From NCBI GenBank assembly GCA_029027985.1, contig CP119076.1, positions 3,842,422 to 3,906,421 of the forward strand: a DNA stretch of 64,000 nt, written 5' to 3'. The notes under the pieces were generated by a model. The model saw only the letters and a program-made list of their open reading frames with translations, was not told where the DNA came from and did no database searches. This stretch comes from Klebsiella aerogenes (GTDB lineage: Bacteria > Pseudomonadota > Gammaproteobacteria > Enterobacterales > Enterobacteriaceae). A program made the translations under genes and the position numbers. The stretch's first letter is position 1; each line of letters opens with the position of its first letter. Shown here one piece after another: positions 37,142 to 44,926 of this stretch.

Positions 37142-39306
37142 TGTCTAACGGCAACATTATTGTAACTAAAACCGTAAATCAGGTGGAGTGGCTGGTTGAT
37201 GAGTCAAGTTACAAACGGGCGCTCAAGCGGATTAAATCCCTAAAGAGCGCTCACGAGAAGCCTGCTAAAGCGCTGGAGGCTGCACAGAAACGTGCCTCGC
37301 AGAGTGAAGGCAAAGCAGCATTAGCCGCAGCGAAAGCCCAGACAGCGAAGCTACGCCAGGCCAAACAGATCAGCGCTGAACAGCAGAAACAAGCACAACT
37401 TTCAGCCAAGGTTGCCCAACAAGAGCAGGCCCACGCTAAAAAGATGGCTGCTATTAACGCTCGTGGTGCAGTCCAGCAAATCAATCAGGCCGATCAACTG
37501 GCGAAACAGAATGAGCGCCTTGCCCGTATTAGCGCGAAGGTCAGAGCGGCGGCACGGTCAAGATCGATGCCCTATAACCCCAGCATGGGCGGCACAGCTC
37601 CCGAACCAGGATTATTAGCAGCGCAAACAGCAGCAATGAATCGCGGTCATGCTTCTATCACTAACGATATTATCCAGACGAAAAAGGCGATCGCCCTGGA
37701 AGAGAAGCGCCAGCGTGAGAAAGAAGCCAGCCTCAAGCGCCAGAGCACTGCATACGATACTCTGCGCCGGGCTAGCTTGACGATCAGCCATATCGAAGGT
37801 GCCAGCCTGGCTGACAAAATGAAAGCGGTGCAGGCAATCAAAGAAGCTACAAAAGGCTACGCCGAGCAGCGTTATACCATTGCAGAGATGAGACACGAGC
37901 TAGCGAAAACGACTCTGGAAACCAGACGCCAGGCACGATTAAACCGCCAGATTGTTAAGGATAAAGCGAAAGCTGAGCGTGCTGGTCGCATTAATGCCGA
38001 ACGTTTGACCCGTGAGCGCAAAGAGCGCGGTTATGGTGGACTGACGACGGCAGGCGTTATTGCAGGTGGTTCCCTGATTGGCTCAATGGGTGTTGCTCGT
38101 GTTGGTCAGACCCTACAAGGGAGCCTCGAACGTTCACGCGATGTGAAAAAGCTGCAACAGTATGGAATCTCACAATTGGAGTTTACCGCACTTCAGGATC
38201 TGGCTATGAGCCGTGTCGGTTACTCACTGAGTGCTGACAAACTCGCTGACCTCAACAAGGACACGACTGAAAAGGCCGGGGAATTGCTGAATACCGGCTC
38301 TTTCAAACGTAACAAGAAAACAGGACAGGTGAACTTCAGCGGCGGAGGTGAGTTCGCAGATATCATCAATAATGTGCTTGCTTCCACCAATGGCAACCAA
38401 AAGGTAGCCCAGAAAGTGATTGGGGAACTGCAAAAATTGTCTTTTCCAACTTTCATTACATACTTGAAGCAGTTGCAGAAAACTTTTAAATGGACGGATA
38501 ACCAGACCCGGCACCTGGCTGAAGCCGTAAACGATGGTTCGGTCTTCCTTGAGGTTTTCAACGATGAAGGCCAGGGCTTGATAAATCGTATGCAGAAACT
38601 TTCTGCTGAAGGTTGGACATTATCAGAAGCTCAGCAAGCCAACCTCGATAAGTTGGCAGCATTAGGAGCTGAGTACAACCGAGTGCAAACCAGCCTTGCG
38701 GATCACTTCTCTGCATCATTTGTTCAGGGTCTTGGAGAATACGCCACCAATACGGATACACTCCGTCAGTCAATGACAGGATTAATCCCGATAGCTGACA
38801 ACCTGGGCCAATCGCTAGGTGAACTCACGACTAACGTTATCGCGTGGGCCTCGCAAATTGGTGGAGAACTCCAGAAAGGTGCGACATTACCGAGCGCTAT
38901 CTATAACACCACTGTTGATGAAGGCAGCAATGCCGCAGCGCAGTGGATTAAAGATAAGACAGGTTTTGATCCTCGTGTCATCGGTCAGACGCTTAAACAA
39001 ATTTACCCGTGGCTGGATAGTTCTGCACAGAACAACATCGGCAGTGGACAGGCCTGGACAAATCCGGGGTTAACCCGTGGGGTTGCAGGATTCAGTCAAC
39101 CACAACTCACCTTTACTCCGCCTGAGCCATTCGGTTCTACGGGATGGAGGCCAGACAGCTCCAGGTTTAATCTGACTGGTGAGGCGACGGTTAAAGTCGA
39201 GGTTGAGCAGACTCTGAATGCTGGCGTTTTAGATAATCTCATTGATACAAAGATCAACGATAATAACGTCAGACAGCAGAATATGATACTGGGTATAGCC
39301 GATTAA
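37141..39306 (+). CDS. Tape-measure-like coiled-coil protein
   Basis: A 721-residue protein with AGGAGGTG 2-3 nt before the ATG. Residues about 40-310 are a long Ala/Lys/Glu/Gln-rich coiled coil, then a short hydrophobic Gly-rich stretch (LTTAGVIAGGSLIGSMGVAR, about 302-321), then a globular, partly amphipathic half. This plan is that of phage tail tape-measure or internal virion proteins. Typical siphophage tail neighbours (major tail protein, assembly chaperone with frameshift) are absent. It could set tail length on helper virions, be an ejected internal protein, or be a relic; no choice can be made from sequence. Confidence 0.6.
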   Translation: MSNGNIIVTKTVNQVEWLVDESSYKRALKRIKSLKSAHEKPAKALEAAQKRASQSEGKAALAAAKAQTAKLRQAKQISAEQQKQAQLSAKVAQQEQAHAKKMAAINARGAVQQINQADQLAKQNERLARISAKVRAAARSRSMPYNPSMGGTAPEPGLLAAQTAAMNRGHASITNDIIQTKKAIALEEKRQREKEASLKRQSTAYDTLRRASLTISHIEGASLADKMKAVQAIKEATKGYAEQRYTIAEMRHELAKTTLETRRQARLNRQIVKDKAKAERAGRINAERLTRERKERGYGGLTTAGVIAGGSLIGSMGVARVGQTLQGSLERSRDVKKLQQYGISQLEFTALQDLAMSRVGYSLSADKLADLNKDTTEKAGELLNTGSFKRNKKTGQVNFSGGGEFADIINNVLASTNGNQKVAQKVIGELQKLSFPTFITYLKQLQKTFKWTDNQTRHLAEAVNDGSVFLEVFNDEGQGLINRMQKLSAEGWTLSEAQQANLDKLAALGAEYNRVQTSLADHFSASFVQGLGEYATNTDTLRQSMTGLIPIADNLGQSLGELTTNVIAWASQIGGELQKGATLPSAIYNTTVDEGSNAAAQWIKDKTGFDPRVIGQTLKQIYPWLDSSAQNNIGSGQAWTNPGLTRGVAGFSQPQLTFTPPEPFGSTGWRPDSSRFNLTGEATVKVEVEQTLNAGVLDNLIDTKINDNNVRQQNMILGIAD

Positions 39307-39945
39307 TCATCATGGCGGCGAATCTGTCGCCATTATATCAATTTCGTCACTAAGTCAATAAATCACCGTTAAATTTGCCAAGTGTTTGTTGCAAAAGAAA
39401 TAGTTTAGTGATAAAATTATATACAAGGTGATATTAATGCCATAATGTCATTTTTCCTTGATACTAAAGCGGTTTTGTCAGAACCGCTTTTATTATGCTC
39501 CTGTTGTTGTCCAGTTTAAGAGGTTGGAACAGCGGCGACGGTGGCATAATAAAAGATTCGCCTCTAGCACCCGTGGACGGGTTTAAAACAAAGTTTTTAA
39601 TCGCGCTGCGATGTCATAGGGCGTACTACATCCGGGGTTAACCCTCGGATTAGCCAAAAGTCCTGGCTCTCCTTCCAGGCCATCTCGCTATGATGTTAAC
39701 TGGCATCGAGCGCGCGGCGAAGATTTCAGAGGTCTCCCGCCGCTGCCGCTCCCTCCTTCCTAATCTCTCCATCAGAAAAATAATAAACGCTGTTTATTTC
39801 TCTACCACCGGGGCAGGCGCTCCTGCTTCCGGGTGTTTTTTCTTCGTGGAACACGAATAAAAGAATGCCGTCCAATGGGCGGTATTTTTTCAACTCAACC
39901 CGGCGAAAACGTCGGGAAATATAACTAAGAATATTTTTAGGAGTA
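39307..39945. other. Gene-free stretch between the tape-measure-like and capsid genes
   Basis: No coding frame is convincing. An ATGGCG/CGCCAT hairpin follows the stop (39311-39332), a strong terminator lies at 39466-39493, and a CCCGGCG/CGTCGGG hairpin (about 39898-39915) precedes the capsid genes. The head genes are therefore probably transcribed from their own promoter in this stretch. Confidence 0.5.
39466..39493 (+). terminator. Rho-independent terminator
   Basis: AAAGCGGTT and AACCGCTTT enclose a 7-nt loop and are followed by TATT. It separates the tape-measure-like gene from the capsid pair. Confidence 0.75.
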
Positions 39946-40278
39946 ATGATGATTGTATCTACAGAGGAACGTTCATTCCGGGATGTCGTAATCTACCGTG
40001 ATGACCCCGTCTTTTCACACAAGACCAAAACCTTTGCCACACTAGCGGTGGACACGGTTCCTGGTACGCTGCTTACCTCAACTGGTGAGGCATACGCCAG
40101 CGGTAGCGATCTGCTAATCGCGCTGGATAGTCATAAGTCTGGCTCTAATGTTCCGGTGATTGTGGTTGATCGTGGCTGCGTGCTGAGCCGTGCTGGGTTA
40201 ATTGGCACCGATGCTACCGCCGTTGCGAATGCTATCTCCCAGATTGAGGCCGCTGGCCTGAACCGTGTTTCTGAATAA
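39946..40278 (+). CDS. Phage head decoration protein (lambda gpD-like)
   Basis: A 110-residue protein equal in length to lambda gpD, which binds the expanded capsid as trimers and stabilises it after DNA packaging. The segment KTKTFATLAVDTVPGTLLTS and the acidic-hydrophobic core (GSDLLIALDSH, VPVIVVDRGCVLS) are typical of the family. Two adjacent ATGs (39946, 39949) follow AGGAG; the second is better spaced. It lies 11 bp before the capsid gene, the same D-E order as in lambda. Confidence 0.85.
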   Translation: MMIVSTEERSFRDVVIYRDDPVFSHKTKTFATLAVDTVPGTLLTSTGEAYASGSDLLIALDSHKSGSNVPVIVVDRGCVLSRAGLIGTDATAVANAISQIEAAGLNRVSE

Positions 40279-40289
40279 GGAATTTGAAA

Positions 40290-41315
40290 ATGGATTTTAA
40301 ATATAATGATTTTACTGGTGTATTCACCAAACCTTTTGGCAATAATTTCCTGATTCAAGAATTAGGCATCTTCCAAGAAAAATATAACGACACCCCGAAG
40401 ATCGAGACAGATGACCTTCGAGCGGGCAAAATCTCCGTTGCGGAATCTGTGAATAGGTACGGCACTGAGCTAGTTGGCACAGAGCGGGATTTAGCAACAA
40501 ATCGACTCCTGGAGATCCCACATTGGGTATTTTCTGGGGAGGTTGATGCAAGTATGTTCCAGGGGATTCGCCGTCCCGGTACGCAGCGCCAACAAAATAT
40601 GGATGAACTGGTTAGCGATGAATCCATTCGCCAGTATATGAAGTTCCGCACCACTAAAGAGGATGTGCTTGCTAGGGCGCTGTTTGCTGGTATTGTCAAC
40701 GCCCCATATACACAACAGCAGGTGGTCGATTTCTCCGAAGAGTTCGGCGAGAATTATTCCAGTGCTGTGATCGATGTTGGTTCAACTGGTCCGCTAGAGT
40801 CTCTGGACACCGCCGCAACTGCACTACGAGTAAACCTCGGTGGCTGGGTTAAAGCGCTTAAGGGTATTGTGATCCTGTGTGACCCGACTTTCTATAAGTC
40901 AGTGAAATATCACGCGGAGATTCGTACCTTAGTCGCTCACGGCGTTCTGCCGCAGTCCACGCTGTTTAATAGTGCTGTACGGGCAAACCTCCCGGCGTTT
41001 AGTGCGTTTGAACTGGACGGTCTAGTCTTCGTTAACGTTATCGGTTACGAGGATTATCTACCTGCTGGTAGCGCTGTAATGGTTCCGGTATTTGCTGACA
41101 ACATTGTGCCGTCAGATCACACACCGCTGGAAGTTGTCTCCGGTCCTGCGTCACGTAATGCGAAGATTGCCGCTGCGGGCACTCGCGCTGAGTTCTTCCA
41201 GTACAGCTTTGATGACCGCCTGGGCAATAAAACTGTGATGTCAGAATTTGGCGTTTTGCCGCTCATCTATGATCTATCGATGATTACCAAACTGACCACC
41301 TCCACTGGTGAGTAA
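40290..41315 (+). CDS. Phage major capsid protein (lambda gpE family)
   Basis: The main shell protein of a lambda-type head, 341 residues from the ATG at 40290 (AAGGA upstream), the same length as lambda gpE. The early segment YNDTPKIETDDLRAGKISV and the later FQYSFDDRLGNKTVMSEFGV are family features. It follows the decoration gene and ends before a GGGGAGC/GCTCCCC hairpin. The usual upstream head genes (small and large terminase, portal, protease) are missing, so shells could be made only with help from another phage or not at all. The frame is intact. Confidence 0.88.
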   Translation: MDFKYNDFTGVFTKPFGNNFLIQELGIFQEKYNDTPKIETDDLRAGKISVAESVNRYGTELVGTERDLATNRLLEIPHWVFSGEVDASMFQGIRRPGTQRQQNMDELVSDESIRQYMKFRTTKEDVLARALFAGIVNAPYTQQQVVDFSEEFGENYSSAVIDVGSTGPLESLDTAATALRVNLGGWVKALKGIVILCDPTFYKSVKYHAEIRTLVAHGVLPQSTLFNSAVRANLPAFSAFELDGLVFVNVIGYEDYLPAGSAVMVPVFADNIVPSDHTPLEVVSGPASRNAKIAAAGTRAEFFQYSFDDRLGNKTVMSEFGVLPLIYDLSMITKLTTSTGE

Positions 41316-41337
41316 GTAGCGACAGGCTACAGATTTC

Positions 41338-41356
41338 GGGGAGCGATTTGCTCCCC
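41338..41356 (+). terminator. GC-rich hairpin after the capsid gene
   Basis: GGGGAGC and GCTCCCC surround a 5-nt loop. No strong T-run follows, so it may be a weak terminator or mRNA stabiliser. Confidence 0.5.
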
Positions 41357-41386
41357 CGTCGAATTTATAGATAAAGAGGGGATAGA

Positions 41387-41599
41387 ATGAGAATTACAAT
41401 TTCGGGTGTTGGTGGCGTGCCTTTGGTTGTCTCTCACGTTAAAACGCTGGGTGATAATGATCTGATAAATATCAGCGGCCTTTGTAGAGCGCTTGGCAAC
41501 ATTCCGCGTTCTTCCTTCATGGAAAAAGTTGCCAGTATGGGCTTGGAGGCAGCAATTAAGCACTACCTCAACGAGAAACGAAAGAAGATGATTAACTAA
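41387..41599 (+). CDS. Small island protein of unknown function, 70 aa
   Basis: A 70-residue basic protein with GAGGGG before the ATG and a strong terminator directly after the stop, both signs of a real gene. The sequence begins MRITISGVGGVPLVVSHVKT and ends KHYLNEKRKKMIN. No family is recognised. It follows the capsid gene in the same direction and may belong to the same transcript, or be a separate small regulator. Confidence 0.6.
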   Translation: MRITISGVGGVPLVVSHVKTLGDNDLINISGLCRALGNIPRSSFMEKVASMGLEAAIKHYLNEKRKKMIN

Positions 41600-41631
41600 C
41601 CGGACGGGAAACCGCCCGGTTTTTTTTTTTG
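41599..41631 (+). terminator. Strong Rho-independent terminator
   Basis: A stem built from ACCGG-CGG and CCG-CCGGT with a GAAA-type loop is followed by eleven T. It ends the rightward capsid transcript. Confidence 0.9.
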
Positions 41632-41725
41632 TGTCTGTGAACTATCCCGCTATGGATAAACGCCCCAAATCATGTAATCGTTTTATCCTCTGGATGTAAT
41701 GATTAAACTTAAAAAGGATAGTGAC

Positions 41726-42100
41726 ATGATAACTTGTAGAATATGCGGAATGGTGTATGACCATTCTGATACGGATGACAAGAAGCACCACGCGGCGTGG
41801 CATAAAAAGCTGGCTTCAGGTATACAGCCACGTAAAGTCCGAGATTTTTCTAAGGCTTTCGGCTGGGCTGTTGCTCATAACGACGGCGGTGTTGAGCGGC
41901 TCAAGAATGAAGATCCAGAACTTGGAAAATTGGTTGTTGTTTACTCATGGTGGAGCCGCGCTCTTCAAAACGGTGTTCCTCAGAAAGATTTTGATGCTTA
42001 CATGAATGCACACTTAGCTTTCGCTGACTCTTTGGTTAGCCGCGAAGGAGAAGTTGAGGCTCGCGCTGGTATCGCGAAATGGGGAAGATTCGACGGGTAA
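41726..42100 (+). CDS. Small zinc-finger-like protein next to the integrase
   Basis: A 124-residue protein from the ATG at 41726, which has AAGGA upstream; an ATG at 41699 is in frame but lacks a ribosome site. The N-terminus MITCRICGMVYDHSDTDDKK, then HHAAWHKKLA, has a C-x2-C and H-x3/4-H arrangement like a single C2H2-type zinc finger, rare in bacteria but known in mobile-element proteins. The rest is a helical domain of unknown type. It converges with the integrase gene. A role in excision or regulation is possible; no family is recognised. Confidence 0.6.
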   Translation: MITCRICGMVYDHSDTDDKKHHAAWHKKLASGIQPRKVRDFSKAFGWAVAHNDGGVERLKNEDPELGKLVVVYSWWSRALQNGVPQKDFDAYMNAHLAFADSLVSREGEVEARAGIAKWGRFDG

Positions 42101-42159
42101 TTTTTTAACCGTAAGTGATCACCTTAGTTTGCCGCCATTAAGATGGCGGCAATGTAATA

Positions 42160-43368
42160 CTAAGGACGAAATTCATAATCAACCAGCTCTACATACCTCG
42201 ATAACTCTTCCATGCTAGCCCCTTGGCTATAGGTGCGGAATGCCTCCGTCTTGCCCCGCTCATGGCCCACAATCAAGGCCACACGGTCCTCAAGTACACC
42301 CTTTCGATCAAGCTGACTGATGAACATTCCCCGGAGGCTATGAAATACCTTACGCTCTGTCCCCTGCTCTCCTAAAGCTTTACGCTTAGCTCGTGTAAAT
42401 CGCTGCGTATGCCACGTTGAGCGCTTGCCGTCTGCACGCTCTGTGATACTGGCATGGTAGAACAGAAAGCCGTTGTGGTTGTCCTGAATAAGCCGTTTGA
42501 CGAGAGCGATCAGTCTGCTATGAATTGGAACCAAGCGAGCCGCATTGCGTGTCTTACCTTCCGTCACCTCGAAACACCATACCCCCTCAACGGTTTTGAT
42601 ATTGCTGATTTGCAGAGAGCAGATTTCGTTAAGACGCATACCGCTATACATACCCACCATTGCAACGGCTTTCATTTCTTCATCAAGTAGCTCCAGCACC
42701 GTGGAGAGTTCATCCCTAGTAAACGGCTCATAGCTTTCCCGATCATGGCGTACATCCAGCTTATGGCCTGTAAAAACATTCTCCTTCGGCGCATCGTGAT
42801 AGCGGTTCTGAGCCAGTGCCACAAGCTGGGACAGGCAACCAAGATAATTAGCCAGCGTCTGGCTAGCTTTCTCCTGTTTTGCCCTGTCGAGCCAATCAGT
42901 CACCATTGTTCTGTTGATGTCGTGCAAGCGAAAATCCTTGCATCGGAAATGAGCCGTAAAGACTTCAACCGCTTTAATGTACTTGCTGAGCGTAGACAGC
43001 TTACGCCTGTCGTTGTGCTGAACAATAAATTCATCACGTAACTGGACAAGTGAAGGACAAACACGAGCCGTTGCGAAGTCTATTCCCGCATTCTGGTTTA
43101 CATACTGGTGGATTGAGCGTAGTTCCTTCAGGACGCGCTCAACGCAATTTCCTTGCTGCTTAGGCTTGAGTTGCTCACGCAGAGTGAAAAATTCGTGCAT
43201 GATTCTGTCCCGAATGATTCGGGCTTCCCTAATATCTGTCGTGCCAGTTGTACGCATGAATGCTGTTCGATTCCCAAAAAGGGAACGCATATAATGCGGT
43301 ATGGTGACCTTGACGGAGTACACCGAAGAGTTTTCTTTAACAAGATACGCATTAGGCTTGTATTTCAT
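42160..43368 (-). CDS. Tyrosine integrase of the thrW island
   Basis: The site-specific recombinase expected to insert and excise the island at thrW. It has 402 residues: an N-terminal arm-binding part, a core-binding SAM-like domain (about 105-195) and a catalytic domain (about 215-395). Catalytic residues are visible: Arg in YSGMRLNEICSL, Lys in TEGKTRNAARL, His-x-x-Arg in VFHSLRGMF, His in IVGHERGKTEAF and Tyr in RTYSQGA. Its start lies 127 bp from the right att repeat, and transcription runs into the island. Confidence 0.93.
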   Translation of the reverse strand: MKYKPNAYLVKENSSVYSVKVTIPHYMRSLFGNRTAFMRTTGTTDIREARIIRDRIMHEFFTLREQLKPKQQGNCVERVLKELRSIHQYVNQNAGIDFATARVCPSLVQLRDEFIVQHNDRRKLSTLSKYIKAVEVFTAHFRCKDFRLHDINRTMVTDWLDRAKQEKASQTLANYLGCLSQLVALAQNRYHDAPKENVFTGHKLDVRHDRESYEPFTRDELSTVLELLDEEMKAVAMVGMYSGMRLNEICSLQISNIKTVEGVWCFEVTEGKTRNAARLVPIHSRLIALVKRLIQDNHNGFLFYHASITERADGKRSTWHTQRFTRAKRKALGEQGTERKVFHSLRGMFISQLDRKGVLEDRVALIVGHERGKTEAFRTYSQGASMEELSRYVELVDYEFRP

Positions 43369-43494
43369 CTTTCCCCCGATCTATTATTCAGGGGCAACTG
43401 TGATCAGTTGTGTCAGTTTTGCCTTTCAGGAGCAGCGCATTCGGTTCGAAGAATCAATGGCTTGCGAAGGTCGCAGCGATTTTAATCGCTAAGT

Positions 43495-43516
43495 GGTTCG
43501 ACTCCTATTATCGGCA
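43495..43516 (+). other. attR: right attachment repeat
   Basis: A 22-bp copy of the thrW 3' end. Just before it, at 43463-43473, TGCGAAGGTCG also matches thrW. The two matches are separated by 21 bp holding a hairpin AGCGATT-TT-AATCGCT (43475-43490), where thrW has only TA. Confidence 0.88.
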
Positions 43517-43784
43517 CTCTATAAGAAAATCAACGTCTTAGGGAAAACTCCTTAAGAGATTTTATCTTCTAAAATCACATCCAAACGCCTGCGTGTTGTA
43601 CTGGCTTTGGCATCGTACAACATATGGGGTGCGTCACTCTCTATAAATCTGCTGAGTTTCAGGTTCTCCGGCACTCACTGTTGAATCGTAAGAAAGTCCG
43701 GGTTCCCGGTGGACGTGGCCTTATGGCTTACGCGAGTATTGACGTTCAAGGCATACCAGATTATAGCAAATGCGTGGTATCACG

Positions 43785-44012
43785 ATGAGAAAGAGCTTAT
43801 GTGTTATTGCCTTTATCGTGCTGACGATCCTATTCGTGTATATCCTGCCTGACAGTTTCATCTATCACTATGTAGAGAAAAACGTGGAGATTAGCGGTGA
43901 CGGTGAGGTAGCGATGGATAACTTTGAATCTGTTGTTCTGCTCATCAAGCTGGGTGCATCCGCAGTGCTCTCTTTGCTCATAGTTTGGGTAGCTAACCGT
44001 CGGTACAAATAA
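43785..44012 (+). CDS. Small two-helix membrane protein
   Basis: A 75-residue protein (80 if the ATG at 43770 is used) with two hydrophobic segments, LCVIAFIVLTILFVYILP near the N-terminus and LGASAVLSLLIVWVANRR at the C-terminus, and an acidic stretch between (EKNVEISGDGEVAMDNFES). It is probably an inner-membrane protein with both ends in the cytoplasm. It lies outside the island's right repeat and 106 bp before a lipoprotein gene; the two may form a pair. The function is unknown. Confidence 0.55.
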   Translation: MRKSLCVIAFIVLTILFVYILPDSFIYHYVEKNVEISGDGEVAMDNFESVVLLIKLGASAVLSLLIVWVANRRYK

Positions 44013-44118
44013 CCGAGGGCATCCCTAAAATTTTAACGCACAGACAGTGGTAACCTTATATTCGTGTGGACTGTCCCCTCGCTTTACCAAAAATAGTAAC
44101 GGGGAAAGTGCGGTAATC

Positions 44119-44474
44119 ATGAGAAAGAGTATGTTGCTGGCTAGCGTAATTCTCTTGACCGGATGCCCGGGACCAGGGGTTCGAATAGTAGATCGCGAAT
44201 CTACAACGGCACTTATTAAAGAGCATCATGTATGTGTGGTATCGCCACTGAAGCCACAAGAGCGGATTACGGCTATTCAAATCAACAGCGATAAAAGCCC
44301 CCCTTTCACAAGACCTTTGATGGCAAGCCTGTTTATGTACCTAAAGGTGAGTGTCTTCCGGTGTTCGGATTTAAATTTACGTCTGGTGAACGGTATTCAT
44401 TCACCTATGATGTTCAATCTGATAAATCAGAGTCACATTTAGTCACGGCTGAATTTTCTTATCCCAAAGAATAA
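44119..44474 (+). pseudogene. Frameshifted lipoprotein resembling T6SS immunity periplasmic lipoproteins
   Basis: The ATG at 44119 opens a lipoprotein with lipobox SVILLTGCPGPG. The frame runs well to about 44297, then changes at a run of six C. The continuation in the next frame reads FDGKPVYVPKGECLPVFGFK and on to SYPKE before TAA at 44474, in good protein style. One extra C would restore a protein of about 118 residues. The LTGCPGPG start and the late C/F/Y-rich strands match the lipoproteins annotated as putative T6SS immunity proteins. It is either a true pseudogene, a phase-variable gene or a sequencing error in the C-run. Confidence 0.7.
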
Positions 44475-44926
44475 GGGGAAAAATGCCCCTTTTATTAATC
44501 GAAACTCGCTGCTATGGTCTGACATTCCCAATACTCCGTAGTGGTCTGTCAGGGTAAATTTAACTGTCATAACGGTCCCCAACAGCGTAATAAAATGAGG
44601 GTATTACTCTCCCTCCGAGGGTTAACATCAACTCCCGCCAATGACGGTGCCTGAGAAAATCTATAATTTTAATAACCTCGCGTCATTATCAGATATCGCA
44701 ACGATATTACTGACGATAAATCTTACATAATAAAATAAAATGAAATCAAAATTTTAAACTTATAATCACTTTGTAAAAAACACACTCAAAATAATAATAT
44801 ATAAAATTCGTGAATCTCATCAAAAACCTTAATGTATTTATTTTTTAAAGGCACAAAACCATAAAAAAACCACCACCCCGGGATTACACTCGAATTTCAC
44901 TTGGTTTCAATAGTAAGAATAAAATT
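44475..44926. other. AT-rich region upstream of the OprB-type porin gene
   Basis: No coding frame is seen. The last 250 bp are very AT-rich and should hold the porin promoter. No clear operator is recognised. Confidence 0.5.

Larger units (their letters stand above)
29321..43516. mobile_element. Integrated 14.2-kb island in thrW carrying phage capsid genes
   Basis: A 22-bp direct repeat (GGTTCGACTCCTATTATCGG plus CA) at 29321-29342 and 43495-43516 bounds the region. A tyrosine integrase lies next to the right repeat. Inside are a second small recombinase, iteron-like repeats, several HTH or small proteins, a tape-measure-like protein, lambda-type decoration and major capsid proteins, and a carboxylesterase plus acetyltransferase cargo at the left. 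Portal, large terminase, head-tail joining, tail fibre, lysis and CI-like genes are not recognisable. It is best read as a phage satellite or a reduced prophage. Confidence 0.85.
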
